This document shows, in pieces, positions 1-11,900 of a DNA stretch of 64,000 nt (within the stretch, counting starts at the first letter, position 1; every line of letters begins with the position of its first letter). Below the pieces are notes generated by a model. It saw only the letters and a list, made by a program, of their open reading frames with translations, was not told where the DNA came from and ran no database searches. Both the position numbers and the translations under genes were made by a program. The DNA is from Pholiota molesta (lineage: Eukaryota; Basidiomycota; Agaricomycetes; Agaricales; Strophariaceae): positions 124,001 to 188,000 of the forward strand of contig JACGCK010000064.1 in NCBI GenBank assembly GCA_014925825.1, in the 5' to 3' direction.

Positions 1-239
1 ACAGTGAATAATAGTGCCTTATAAGATAACAACGATACCAAGTCAAATCTCGTTACTTCGTTAGTCGTACGTGGGTCGGGATGGGACGGTACAGAGAGTG
101 TGTGTGTGTGTCGCGTGTCAGATGGTAGTACATGACGATCAACGTCCGATGCGTGCGATGTGGGGGTGTATACAAATGCGTCTATGTCGTTATCGTTTTC
201 ATCGTTTTCATGTCATAGATGTGGGGGCCTCTTGAGGCT

Positions 240-1331
240 TTAATGCAGGTTCTGAGCGAGGCGGCGCATGATGCGGCTGAAATGGCGCGGGCGCACGACG
301 TACAGATCCGCAGCCTCGTTGTTCACCAACGCGCGCTTCTTGATCTTGCACGTCTTGCCGGACGCCGTGGTCGACGTCGCCGTGGTCGACGTCGCCGGCG
401 CCGCGGCGCCCGTCCCAGACGGCGCCGCGCCGGACGTGGACGAAGAAGTCGTGTTCGTGCTGCCCCCGCCCGCGGCGGCGACGAAGCTCGCGATCGGGGG
501 CCCGGGGAAGGTGTACGCCGCGCCGGGGTTGAACACGTCGGGGTCGAAGATGCCCGGGTCGTTGTCGCTGTACGCGCCAGGGAGGCTCACGAGCTCGCTG
601 GGCTGCGGCGCGCCCGTGCCCGAGCCGCCGACGGTGACCTGCGCGCAGGCGGGGTAGAACTCGGCGCCGCCGAGCGTGTTGGCGAGGTGCAGCGCGATGA
701 TCTCGTGGCGGAGGAGGTAGTTGCCCGGGGCGAGGTTGGCGGGGATCTGGGAGGTGGCGACGCCGCCGGTCACTGCGGGGAAGATAAGGTCAGGGGGCGG
801 GCAGGGAGGCGAGGGAGGGGGCAGACGTACTCAGGCGGGCCTGGATCCATGTGCTGTCGTCGTTGGGCTCTTTACCGTCTTGTGAGATCTTGAACCACTT
901 TGCGTTCGACGCATCGAACTGGTCGCACGTCGTCGATCCGCATGAAGCCATGTAGGTCAACATAGGACCGGTATTGTGAGGCCACTATAAATAGAATCAT
1001 ATTAGGATCGAGGACGAGCACCTCACTGAGGTCGGAGAGAACGTACGTTGCCCAGATCCTGGGCCTTCCAGCTGAACGTCAGACTATCTCCAGGGTTCAC
1101 GGTTGCGTCGAGCGAGGCTGCGGTGGCATTGGGGCCGCAGGTCAGCGCGGGGTTGGAGGCACCCTTGTTGGGATCCTGGGTGCTGATTTCGCGGATGATG
1201 CTGGGTTTCGTAGCGCTTGCGGGCTGGTTTCCGGTGTATGATTGGCCGTTAATAGTCACAGTCCTGAGGAAACCGTGGGCGGAGGCATAGGCTGCCCCTA
1301 GTAGAGGCACGAGGAGCGAAGTGGTCTTCAT
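240..1331 (-). CDS. AA9 lytic polysaccharide monooxygenase (secreted)
   Basis: Copper enzyme that oxidatively cleaves cellulose or related glucans outside the cell. Three exons: 1331-1047, 984-831 and 772-240, with introns of 62 and 58 bp; the total is 972 nt (323 aa). Residues 1-18 form a signal peptide that leaves His19 as the new N-terminus, in the context SA-HGF, the first half of the AA9 histidine brace. The second brace histidine is His98, in WPHNTGP at the start of exon 2. Family blocks LRHEIIALH (about 167-175) and AEFYPACAQ follow. A Glu stands before FYP, where many AA9 members have Gln. After the catalytic domain comes a Ser/Thr/Ala-rich linker and a short basic tail ending in RLAQNLH; no CBM1 is visible. 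The start was chosen because it gives the signal peptide exactly before the HGF motif. Confidence 0.95.
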
Positions 1332-2937
1332 AGTTGATCGGGGGAAAAATAGATGTTTCGGTGAGGGTGTATAATGAGTGGTTAGAGAGCCAATAGAGAT
1401 CGCACTGCGAGAACTAGAAAGCAAAAGTGTAAAAGGGAAACCCGTTCAGGAAAGAAAAAGAAACGAGAGAAGAATCGTAGCAGGCAAGGCTGTAGAGAAT
1501 CACTGACCTGCGTTCTCGTGGCTTTTATATCCCGTTCCGAGGGCCAGGCAGACGTAGACAATGGATGGAGAAGAACCGTCCGTAAGGCTGCAACCGCATT
1601 GTGCTGCCCTTTTTATTGTCCTAGCATTTTGCAACGCGGTTTTTGTCCATCAATCCGGCCATTGTGGCTGTGGCAGCCATACTTATGTTCTTCCCACACG
1701 GAGGCCGGCAATGCGGGGTCGGAGCCCAGCTTGAGCTCAGCGACAGTTGAGATTACTTGAGTACATGGAATCGCAGCAATAAGATGTATTATCTCGGTGC
1801 TAAGGAGTATTGAAAAATTTAAAATCAACTACATACTGGTGAAACCGCTCAGACTCAACTCAAGTTCCAGCGTCTGTGCTGCAAAACATGCGGCCAGTGG
1901 TCGGCTATTGATCGCCGGCGGCGAAGGCCGTTCCTTTATTTGGCTTCCCTTACATAGGCGTACAAACAAAAGCGCTGACAGCGCTTGCGAGTCGAACAAG
2001 TAATGCAAAGGCGCATCCATGGCCCATTGCCCGTACGACGACAATTCTTAACTAGGCCCTGTAAAGCACACGCAAGACAGGTGTACCACGACAACGGTCG
2101 ACACGGAGAGCTAATTCTTCTTCAAGGCTTATTTTTGGCCAGTGGCCAGTATTTTTAATACCATGGGCAGAGGTATCAAGTACTATCACCGCTACCTACC
2201 TCACAGAGAGCTTTAGATGGCCCCTTATCGTATAATTGCAGGATCATCGCCCATTCACCCCAACACCGGAACGGGGGTAAACTATTACATCCCGACGCCT
2301 CTCCGCCTCCTCGAGGCGCGTCGCAGTTGAGCTCTGCCTCATGCCCTCTGGGTGTTGCTGTTAGATCGCCTCCCATTGGCCGCGTGCTTGCGCATCTAAA
2401 TTAAGACGAGCCGTAAAGATAAAGCCACTGAAAGCTTAAAGATTCTTAAAGGAAGAGCAGGGCGGCTTTCTGGTGCATTTCCATCTCACTCAGGTCGTTG
2501 GTATCTTGAAACCAACGGCAGGCTTCAAGCAGGCTTCTCTCAAACCGAATATAGTAGGCATTTATTTCCCGCAGGACAAGTAGACACTGTATGTTCCCCG
2601 TTCTCATGTTGTAGTTGTGTTTCGTCACTCAGAGTCATTGCCATTCACGGTTCCATTTCCCATAAGTATGCGCGATAGGCAGTGATCAATGCAGAATCTA
2701 TCTATAGACACAGCAGTCGACCTACAAGCCTGCGACTGCGCTAGGCAATGGGCCAAATTTTTGAATTGACTCCCCTCCAAGCACTCGCAATGCATCCGCC
2801 AAGCGACACACTCTAGGAAGGCCCACATAGACAAAATCACATCACAGTGTCTGGTGACCTGTGAACGTTCAATATTCACTGCTTTAACTTTGTGATTCCG
2901 CTTTGTGTGCCAAGTGATGGGTTTTCCGCTATCTTTT
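1332..2937. other. Intergenic region, no gene recognised
   Basis: Upstream side of the AA9 gene. Only short open frames without recognisable domains. No RNA gene or terminal repeats seen. Confidence 0.6.
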
Positions 2938-3635
2938 CTATTCGACTCAAACGAAGAGCAAGTAATTAATATTTAATCGCAACTGCTAGCAGCTACATAC
3001 ATTTGGACATAAAACATAGACATTGGGTATCATTATAAAATATACAGTCACCAAGAACACAACATAGCATACCATTCAAAGCCTAACTGTCCCTGAAATT
3101 GAAAGTGGGGTTTGTACTCATAGTATCCACCCGCGTCATCGCTTTCCTCTGGATCCTCGCCTTCCTCAGCCGCCGCCTCTCCAACATCGTCGACACCAGA
3201 ATAGCAGGCCACCACAGCCTCTCCCAGAATTTCAGACGCTTGAACACCACCGCGCGGCGCTCCTGGAGGAGCGCGCCCGAGAGGGCACTTTTCTCCGCCG
3301 TCTCGTCAGACAACGCCTCCTTTGGGTTCTTGGATGGGCGAGCGTCCCGTATGAGCCTGGATTCAGCTCGGTGATGTTCATACTGAATACACCCAGTGAA
3401 GGAGAAATGAGGCTCAGTATTATGCATGGCCGGAATTGAACGCGAAACATACGGCTACGAATATAGCAGGAGCAAAGCCCATAGTCAAGTATGATATTTG
3501 CTCAATGGCTAGAAGAGAGCGTAAGAAATAGGAAATTGGGATTCCGGACGAACCCGCCTGCACTGTCTCTCATCGATGCTTCGGTCAGCGTCTGTATGCT
3601 TCTGCTTTCTTCGATGTTGACCATACTGAACACCT
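2938..3635 (-). pseudogene. Partial decayed duplicate of the CorA-like transporter gene
   Basis: The stretch is clearly similar at DNA level to 23552-24320, the 3' part and downstream flank of the intact CorA-like gene. Shared landmarks are the end of the coding region, the block around VFxMNIxELNPGSYGTLAH, the following introns and the short exon ending in ATCGATGCTTC. The motif that reads GMN in the intact gene reads SMN here. About 90 nt covering the last membrane segment are missing, and upstream exons are absent. Introns are retained, so the copy arose by DNA duplication, not from mRNA. No open frame joins the pieces, so it is not expected to make a transporter. Confidence 0.85.
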
Positions 3636-5271
3636 AAAATCGGCCCACGTCCGATAGCATTGTGTGCTACTCGATATCTTCAGGAAAGCAGCGAGCTTTC
3701 CTGGATTTTTGATATATAAAACTTTCTGAGACAATAATCAGTGTAGGGCAAACAACGCGGGTAGTCGGTTTCTGTTAAGGCGAATGTGGAGATGAAAAAT
3801 CGGAGGGCGGGAAAACCACGCTCATGGTTGACTAGGTTGACGTGCAGAATTTAGGATTCCAGAAGTACTAGTACCAAATTTAAAACTGAACTCCAAGGCA
3901 TCGATGGCCATCATTTTAGCGCTGAGCGCTGAATGTTGCCGGAACGTTGAACAAGCGCTGTATTTACCGTAATATAAAATCTTGATCAAGGGATAAAAGA
4001 TGAAAGCCCTGCGAAGATCTTGCGAAATATGGCTCTCTCCCCAAGCTTCATGTTGTAGTCACACGGGCGCCGTAGCGCATTGGCCCCTTTCGGGGGTAGA
4101 CTACATGTATTGATAGTGTTGTTGTAACAATAAAATAAAATGAATGTAAAGAAAAGTTGGAAAGCATTGCCACCTTAACATTTTCATATTACCATCGCAG
4201 AATTCTGCTCCTCATGCCCGAATTATCATGAGCCAGAGGAGCCTGCTCCGTGCGTTTACATTCCACCCCGGAGGGTGAGGGTGGAAGGGTCCCTTCGACA
4301 CTGCGCAACAATGGCGAGGCGAGACGGCGCTCACCCGGCTGTACCAACACAGCAGGATCTCGTAAGACTCTGGCGGTAGCCGGGAATGTTGCCTTCGGCC
4401 AGGGACTGCAAGAGTCCTAGGCCTCGATCCGTCACGTTTTCTGAAGGGCCCAACGTCTTTTCGAATTCCTATGATGGCTGCAGGTGGCAATGAACGAGTG
4501 GGAAAGATGATAAAAAGAAGAATAAAGTGATTGTAGAGAATTTGAAAGCCGAACGGGATCGAGCAAACGAAACAGACGCGTTGTCATCTAGGACATTGAA
4601 GCCATTAGAATAGACACGATGAAAGGATGAAAAAAAGGGCGTACCTGTAAAGTCTGCTGCACCTGCTGGTTCACGCCTTACCTCATGGTATGATCTGTAC
4701 GAATTGTTAGCTGGACTGGCAGGACCGACAGAGGGGACGATGAGGGCCGAGTTGATGGTAAATCTACACAAGCGCACCGATTAGAAAGGCCAAGAGAGCA
4801 TCACAAGCACTTACGGTAGAGGCGTCATCGTCCGCTACACACAACTAGCATTGAGTGCGCGACACGTTTCCGTGATTTGGTGTAACGTAGCCAAGAAGGC
4901 GTATGCCAGTGGTAGTTGGGCAGCGGTGCATGCAGGACTGTCTGAGGCTAGAGACTAGTCCAATGCTGCAACACGAAGCGTTAGAGATCTTCAAGCATGG
5001 AATGACGAAACATGAGTACTGACGATGAGGGCATGATCACCCGCCCCGAACGACGACCAGTCTTGTTGGTGAGTTGGCAGTGGACATGGGCGATATGGTA
5101 TGCGGTAAGGAGTGATGCCCAGTGAAAATGGCCGGAATGCAAATAGAACCACGTGGAAGTATTAATAGATTGTATAACGTCATCTATTCTAATCACGCCA
5201 TGTTGATTTTGAATGAGTGCGTCGCACTTGCCCAATCTTGCACAATCTAACGACGTCTATCGCACCCGCCC
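3636..5271. other. Intergenic region, probable left flank of the Tnp2-type transposon
   Basis: No gene recognised. I looked here for a CACTA-type terminus belonging to the transposase gene downstream and found none. Open frames such as 4469-4777 (minus) show no known domain. Confidence 0.5.
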
Positions 5272-7128
5272 ATGCCTCCAAAGCGTCAGCGTCACTTCTG
5301 CGACTGCACGAAATGCATGAGTAACGGCGCAACTCAGCCCGTCTCCGTCAGCCGTACGACTTGGTATAACCATGCCCAATTCCGTGACCAGGCTCGTCCT
5401 CCGCCACCTTCATTCGACCAGTTTCTTCTGCTGCAACCGCAGCTTGTACCCGACATGGCTCCGCAGATACAGCCCCCGCTTGCACCTGACGCAGCTCTGC
5501 AGATGCAGCCCCCGCTTGCCCCACCTGCAACCCATTCACGGTCCACATCTCGAAGCCCGCCCAACAAAAGACAACGTCGCACAGATTCTGAAGGTATGTA
5601 TGTTACATCATTTTCTAAGCTCTAGATGATAACAAGGGCCTTTTATAGAACCTGATAATGAAGGAGATGATAGGAATGCGGTGCAAGGGGTTCAACAGGA
5701 AGCAGGTGACGGTGGACAAGGTGGGTATCAGAGTGATGATTCTGATATATATCTTCGTGTTCGTACATTATATTATAATACATGCTCTATCTACAAGGCC
5801 TGAAATAAAATTAGTCCCGTCCCCCCACCCCAAATCCAGGAGCTGGATCTCCGAGAGCTCAGCCTGAGACACCCAAGGCAATGACTCCCATTCCTCAACA
5901 GGCTCCGCCGCAACAAAATCCTGAGGATGAAACTCCGGACTCTGAAAATGACGATAATCGAGGGCCACCAGTGGGACTTGCTGATGTACAGCGTCAATTG
6001 ACTGACTATAATGATATCGACGTTGTGGCGACCCTTGCAGAATTGAAAACTGCCCAAGCGTTCATATCTGCTCTCCAAGATGCTTCGTTGGATCACGATG
6101 ACGGCCTCGATGCTGAGGCAAAATTTCGGCTGAGGAATCCAATCACGGAGCTCATAAATCTTGATGACAATCCGGATCTTCGTGCTGGAATTGATATTTT
6201 CTTCGATACAACAAATGCATCCGATGAGACCTTTAAAGATGTTCGAATTTCTGTCAACTCCTATCTTCAGCGTCTGGGTATCGATCCCGAAAATCATTCC
6301 CTCCCGACCCTCTACTCTGTCAAAAAGCAAATTGGCGACATCACAGGTGTTCATTCTATCATGACGCACATGTGTCCCAAGACGTGTATTGCATATAGTG
6401 GCCCATTTTCTGCTCTCGATCACTGCCCTGAATGTAATCTTCCGCGATACGATCCTCAGAAGCTGGAAGCAAGCAATGGCGTCAATAAAGTACCCCAGCG
6501 CTGTTTTCACACCATCCCGCTTGGTCCGCAGATCCAGGCACTTTGGCGCAATCCCGAAGGTGCTCAAGCTATGCGACATCGTGTAACCGAGACGGAAAAG
6601 ATACTTAGGGGAGATCCAGGAACAGATTCATACAACGACATCTATTCCGGCAGCGATTATCTTGAAGCAGTTGAATCTGGCAGAATCAAGAACGACGACA
6701 TGGTCTTGATGCTGTCAATTGACGGCGCTCAGCTTTATCAAAGCAAGCAGTCAGATTGCTGGATTTACATCTGGGTTGTTTATGATCTTGCTCCCGACAA
6801 ACGCTACAAAAAGAAATATGTCTTACCTGGTGGATTTATCCCAGGACCGAACAAACCAAAAAATGTCGACTCTTTTATATTTCCTGGTGTTTATCATGCC
6901 GCTGCTCTCATGAAGGATGGCCTTGTTTCCTGGGATGCTTATCAAGACCGCATTTTTACCTCGAACCCTTTTATTTTTCTAAAAACAGCTGATGGCCCTG
7001 GGATGACTTATCTAAATGGACTGACTGGCCATAGTGGAGCGCAAGGCTGTCGGCTATTTTGTGCCGTCAGAGGACGTCGTAAAACGGGTGCTAATCATTA
7101 CTATCCTGCTCTTACAAAACCCATCAAC
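5272..7128 (+). pseudogene. Tnp2-type (En/Spm, CACTA-like) transposase, 5' part
   Basis: Transposase of the Tnp2 family common in basidiomycetes. It starts with a short basic segment holding a CDCTKC cysteine pair, then a Pro-rich stretch. Probable exons are 5272-5593, 5649-5762 and 5840-7128. The last holds the conserved core: HMCPKTC, CPECNLPRYDP, SIDGAQLYQSKQSDCWIY, LPGGFIPGPNKPKN, DGPGMTYLNG and a C-terminal HYYPALTKPIN. The reading frame is cut exactly at 7128 by Ty3 element A and resumes at 14167. The 5-bp duplication TCAAC (7124-7128 and 14162-14166) marks the insertion. The exact second-intron acceptor (5839) is my best choice by frame and pyrimidine tract. The gene is inactive as it stands. 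Confidence 0.85.
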
Positions 7129-7535
7129 TGTTATGATTGCCTCGCCGCATCCTCCCCTTTTTTCATCTCCCTTATCAACTGCGGACTGCGCCCCCTTTCA
7201 TTTCTCTGATACGTGTTCCATCTCTCATACATGTTTCATACGAACAATATGTTTCATACGAACGATTAGCCAGATGACTGATATGTGTTTCATGGGTAAT
7301 GCATAGCCACTACCCTATAGTATAAATATTGTAGGAATACCTTGTAGGATTCCCCATCTCAATCTTTATTCGATTGTTCTCTTCTCTTAAACTCTTCGCT
7401 CGACCACATAAGCATCTTCAAGGCTACGACAAGCCTTAGTGTTTAGTGCGTCTCACTCAGAGTCTCTAAGACTGTTGCCACACGTGGATATCTATCAATA
7501 GATCATCTACACGTGTTAAGCTCGAAGTCTTAACA
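7129..7535 (+). repeat. 5' LTR of element A
   Basis: 407 bp, TG...CA ends. Matches 13756-14161 except for one extra T in the run near 7158. Carries a TATA-like box (TATAAATA, 7321-7328) and, about 35 nt downstream, the primer sequence described separately. Confidence 0.97.
7321..7367 (+). promoter_or_regulatory. Element A LTR promoter and self-primer sequence
   Basis: TATAAATA at 7321-7328 is followed at 7356-7367 by ATCTCAATCTTT. That 12-mer is the exact reverse complement of the first 12 nt after the 5' LTR (7536-7547). Its distance from the TATA box puts it at the expected 5' end of the RNA, as in Tf1-type self-priming. Start site inferred, not observed. Confidence 0.75.
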
Positions 7536-7547
7536 AAAGATTGAGAT
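7536..7547 (+). promoter_or_regulatory. Primer-binding site of element A (self-primed)
   Basis: AAAGATTGAGAT directly abuts the LTR end. It does not begin with TGG, as a tRNA-primed site would. It pairs perfectly over 12 nt with 7356-7367 in the R region of the element's own transcript. Confidence 0.75.
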
Positions 7548-7940
7548 CCCAATCCGGCTCGCCAATACCAACGGCAGCCAACCCAATCGACCACCACGGA
7601 CCCGACCGACATCCCCGACTATTCCGACTGGCCTCGGAATCACCCCCAGTATAACCCAACATCCCCTTTTGGAAATTCAATCTTTACCACCCCGAATCCG
7701 ACGAACACAACTGAACACGACTCATTTTTTCCAAACGAACCATTCCTACCGACACTTCCGTTTTCTAGACCAACTTCGCCAAGCCAATCATCAACAACCA
7801 CTACTGCCACACCCGGCTCATTCAGTAGTCAATCGACAGAACCGTATCAATCTGCGATCGCAGAAGAAACCGAAGAAAACCTCACTCAGCAGCTCCAAAA
7901 CCTCGAATTCCCAACAGAAGAAAACAGTCAGGTTCAACCT
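7545..7940 (+). other. Long ATG-less open leader in the gag frame of element A
   Basis: Following a TGA at 7542-7544, the gag frame stays open for 132 codons up to the first in-frame ATG at 7941. I found no ATG in any frame between the predicted RNA start and 7941. The translation is rich in Ser, Thr, Pro and Asn, with stretches such as DYSDWPRNHPQYNP, so it looks like protein. It may be an N-terminal extension of Gag from a non-AUG start, or just a C-rich leader with few stops. Confidence 0.4.
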
Positions 7941-8993
7941 ATGTCCCAAGTAGAACCCTCGACGGAAAAGAAGGGGCTCAAACACAAGGAACCAGACCCC
8001 TACGATGGGAACCGAGCCAAGTTCGAACACTTCTGGCAAAGTGTGGAGCTATACATACTCGCCAACACCCATAAGAACCTTGATGACCAAGATATCATTG
8101 CCTGGGTTCTCAGCTACATGACCAAGGGTGGAGCGCTTCAATGGAGAAACTCCTTTTTAGCAGACAAAAAGAAGAAGAGCACCTCAGGTTCAAAAATATA
8201 TGATCTAGGAAAATTCGAAGACTTTGAAAAAGAAGTCAAGAAAACCTTTTTTTCAGCAAACACAGCACGAACCGCTCTACAGGAACTCGACACTCTCTGG
8301 ATGGAGAATGGAAAAGCTGAAGACCATGTTGCCAGATTCAATACATTGGCCGCACGTGCTGGAATCGAATCCAACACAGACCTCATGCGCAAATTCGAAC
8401 GATCCCTTCCCCGAGACATACGATACCGAGTTAGCATGTGGCCAGAAGTCTCTACATTACGAGAGCTTCAGGACCATGCTATCACTGCCGATAATGCTGC
8501 AAGACGCATGAGTTTTGATGACAACCACAACCGTCGTCAACAGCAGACAAGGCCATACTCGGACAGAGGCAAAGACAGTGGTAGTTATTACTATCGGCCC
8601 GAGACGAAGACGAAATCGGCGCCACGAAAAGAGTACATGGGGGAACCCATGGAAATTGACAGAGTCCTGACGGACAAAGAACGCGATGACCATTTCAAAA
8701 ATGGACTATGCTTTAAGTGCCACAAACGAGGCCACATCGGTCGCAATTGTCCAGACTCGAAGAAGACCGACTACCGCCGCATGGATGAAAAGAAGACCAC
8801 AGCCGCTCCCACACGCCCTTACACACGCTCCTACGAGGAGCGACAAGAACCTCGCAAATGGACCCGAAAGGAGATGGTGCAAGCCATCCGATCCATGACA
8901 GATGAACAGCGAGATGAATTGTACGATGAAGGGTTCCGTCCGGGACCACCTGAATCCACAAAGGACAATGACGATGAAGGATTGGATTTTTAA
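7941..8993 (+). CDS. Gag of element A
   Basis: Structural capsid/nucleocapsid protein of the retrotransposon, 350 aa from the ATG at 7941. An N-terminal retrotransposon Gag domain (about residues 10-180) is followed by a basic segment and one CCHC zinc knuckle, CFKCHKRGHIGRNC (near residue 258), that binds RNA. The C-terminus is acidic. The stop TAA at 8991-8993 is preceded by TTT, and pol continues in the -1 frame. The ATG at 7941 is the first AUG of the predicted transcript, after a leader of about 585 nt. Confidence 0.93.
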   Translation: MSQVEPSTEKKGLKHKEPDPYDGNRAKFEHFWQSVELYILANTHKNLDDQDIIAWVLSYMTKGGALQWRNSFLADKKKKSTSGSKIYDLGKFEDFEKEVKKTFFSANTARTALQELDTLWMENGKAEDHVARFNTLAARAGIESNTDLMRKFERSLPRDIRYRVSMWPEVSTLRELQDHAITADNAARRMSFDDNHNRRQQQTRPYSDRGKDSGSYYYRPETKTKSAPRKEYMGEPMEIDRVLTDKERDDHFKNGLCFKCHKRGHIGRNCPDSKKTDYRRMDEKKTTAAPTRPYTRSYEERQEPRKWTRKEMVQAIRSMTDEQRDELYDEGFRPGPPESTKDNDDEGLDF

Positions 8994-11900
8994 AGAAGAG
9001 GCATGTACTGACGTCATGGCCTCTTGTACTGAACATTGTGTCTGTAGTTACTGCGCGACTGGATCGCAAATCTATATATATCCCACTTTCACTTCAATTG
9101 CAGCGCAATTCGAAAATCGTCAGAGACGAAGCTCTTGGAGACACAGGAGCCACCGGAAATTTTATCGACAGTGACTATGTCCAAAAGAAACGAATCACTA
9201 AAATTCCCATGCAACCAATCGACGTCTACAATGTAGATGGAACGAAGAACAAGAAAGGAACGATCACCCATTATGTGAAACTCCTAACCACCATTGGAGG
9301 AAAACAAACATGGGAGAACTTCTACATCACCGGACTAGGAAAACAAAAAATCATCTTGGGACTACCATGGTTCCGACATAATAACCCAATGATCGACTGG
9401 AAAACAGGAGAGATATCCTGGAAACAAACTAAAGAAGACGCTGGAACCCAGCCCAAAAATCAAGATAAGCCAGCGCACAATGCTGCAGAAAAAAATCTGG
9501 ATCCCAGATCAAAATCGAAGAATAGCCGGTTCTCAAAACCGCAGAAACACCCAATCCTCATCAATCTACTGGAAGCAGAATTGAACGAAGACGAAATTAA
9601 CGATAATGTTCAAATTAGAACAATCGCACAGGAATTGGCTGAAAGACACAACATCAAGAAAGATGATATACCAATCGAACAACAGATCCCAAAGGAATAC
9701 CACAAATTCCTGGACATATTCCGAAAAGAATCCTCAGACCGATTCCCAGCCCGACGACCTTGGGATCATGCCATTGATCTCAAACCAGATTTCAAACCGA
9801 AAGATTGCAAAATCTACAATCTATCCCCAGAAGAACAAAAAGAACTCGACAATTTTATTGAAGAACAAACCAAGAAAGGATATATCAGACCTTCAAAATC
9901 TCCAATGGCATCCCCATTCTTCTTCATAAAGAAGAAAGACGGAAAGCTTAGGCCTGTCCAAGATTATCGCAAACTAAATGAAGGAACGATCCGAAACCAA
10001 TATCCACTCCCTTTAATCTCAGAAATTATCGACAAAATAGGAAACAAGAAACCGAAATATTTCACAAAATTTGATGTACGATGGGGATACAACAACATCC
10101 GCATCAAAAAGGGAGATGAGTGGAAAGCTGCCTTCAAAACCAACCGAGGACTCTTCGAACCAACAGTCATGTTCTTTGGAATGAATAACAGTCCAGCTAC
10201 ATTCCAAGCCTTTATGGATTCAATATTCCGAGAACTGATCCTTGAAGGATTTGTTATTGTCTACATGGATGATATCCTGATCTTTTCACAAACTAAAGAT
10301 CACCTGAAAGAACTCACAAAACGAGTATTAAAGATCCTACAAGAAAATGATCTATTCCTGAAACCAGAAAAATGCTTGTTCTGCGTCACATCCATCGAAT
10401 ACCTTGGGCTTATCCTTAAAGAAGGACACATTGCAATGGACCCAGCCAAACTCCAAGGACTCAAAGAATGGCCGACACCAAAAACAGTCAAGAATGTACG
10501 ATCATTCTTAGGATTTGGAAACTTCTATAGGAAATTCATCAAAGACTACTCAAAACACGCACAACCACTGCATGAACTCTTAAGGAAGAATGAACCATTT
10601 GCCTGGACACCAGCACGAAACCAAGCATTTGAAAAGCTAAAACGGAAATTCACCGAAGAACCCGTATTAGCAATGCCAGATCAAACCAGACCATTCCAAA
10701 TAGAATGTGACGCCTCCAAATATGCATATGGAGCCGTTCTAACACAAACCAACACCAATGGATCCAGACACCCAGTTGCATTCTTATCAAAAACATTTTC
10801 TGAAACTGAACGAAACTATGAAGTATATGACCGAGAACTGCTTGCCATGATTCGCGCACTTGAAGCATGGCGACACTTTATCCAAGGAGGACGACATACC
10901 ACACGGATATACTCAGACCACAAGAATCTAACCTACTGGAGGTCACCACAAAAACTCAACAGACGACAAGCGAGATGGACACAAACCCTGTCGGAATTCG
11001 ATATAGACCTTGTACACAAACCCGGGGCACAAATGATCATCGCAGATCTACTATCAAGAAGAGCAGATCACATTCCCACCACTGATAACGACAATGACGA
11101 TGTCACAATGTTACCGGAACGATTATTCGTGAATATGATCGATCTGGATCTACAAGACAAGATCGCAAATTCAAAAAATTACGACACCGATGCAACAATA
11201 GCACTTGAAGCTCTCAAGAAAGAGGGACCGACAGAACTAAAGAACGCACTCCATGACTGGAGAGTGGAAGAATTTAAAGGACAAAATGTCCTCTTCTTCA
11301 AAAACAAAGTCTATATTCCAAATGACGGACAACTTAGAAGAGAAATCACACGACGATACCACGACTCAAGAACAGCAGGACATCCAGGAGAACTCGAAAC
11401 TTTCAATGCAACCCGAGAACATTATTTCTGGCCACAAATGCGAAACTACATCAAGAAATACGTGGAAGGATGCCCCCTATGTCAACAATTTAAAATCGAT
11501 AGACATCCTGCAAACCCTGCATTGCAACCAACCCCGAAAGCAGTTGACACAAGACCATTCGCTAATTGCTCCATGGATTTCTTAACCGACCTTCCACCAA
11601 TCCAAGGATTCGACTCAATTTTATCGATAGTGGACTATCGCCATACGAACGGGGTAATTATCATCCCTTGTTCCAAAAACATCAATGAAGAAACCACCGC
11701 ACAACTTCTACTGGACAATCTATACTCAAGATTTGGATGCCCAGACTCAATCACATCAGACAGAGGACCCCAATTTGCAGCAAGAGCATTTAGAGAACTC
11801 CTAAAGAAGACATTAGGAACGGATTCCTTCCTATCAACGGCTTATCACCCACAAAGTGATGGAACAACAGAACGATATAACCAAGAAATTGAAGCATATC

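Noticed and set aside
3636..5271. Left terminus of a CACTA element
   Set aside because: No CACTA-type end found upstream of the transposase, and no matching TAGTG found downstream to 16.9 kb, so transposon limits are not annotated.
5791..6579. 262-aa open frame on the minus strand
   Set aside because: Antisense to the conserved Tnp2 transposase core; no domain.
7536..7560. tRNA-type primer-binding site after the 5' LTR of element A
   Set aside because: No TGG start, and perfect 12-nt complementarity to the element's own RNA start fits better.
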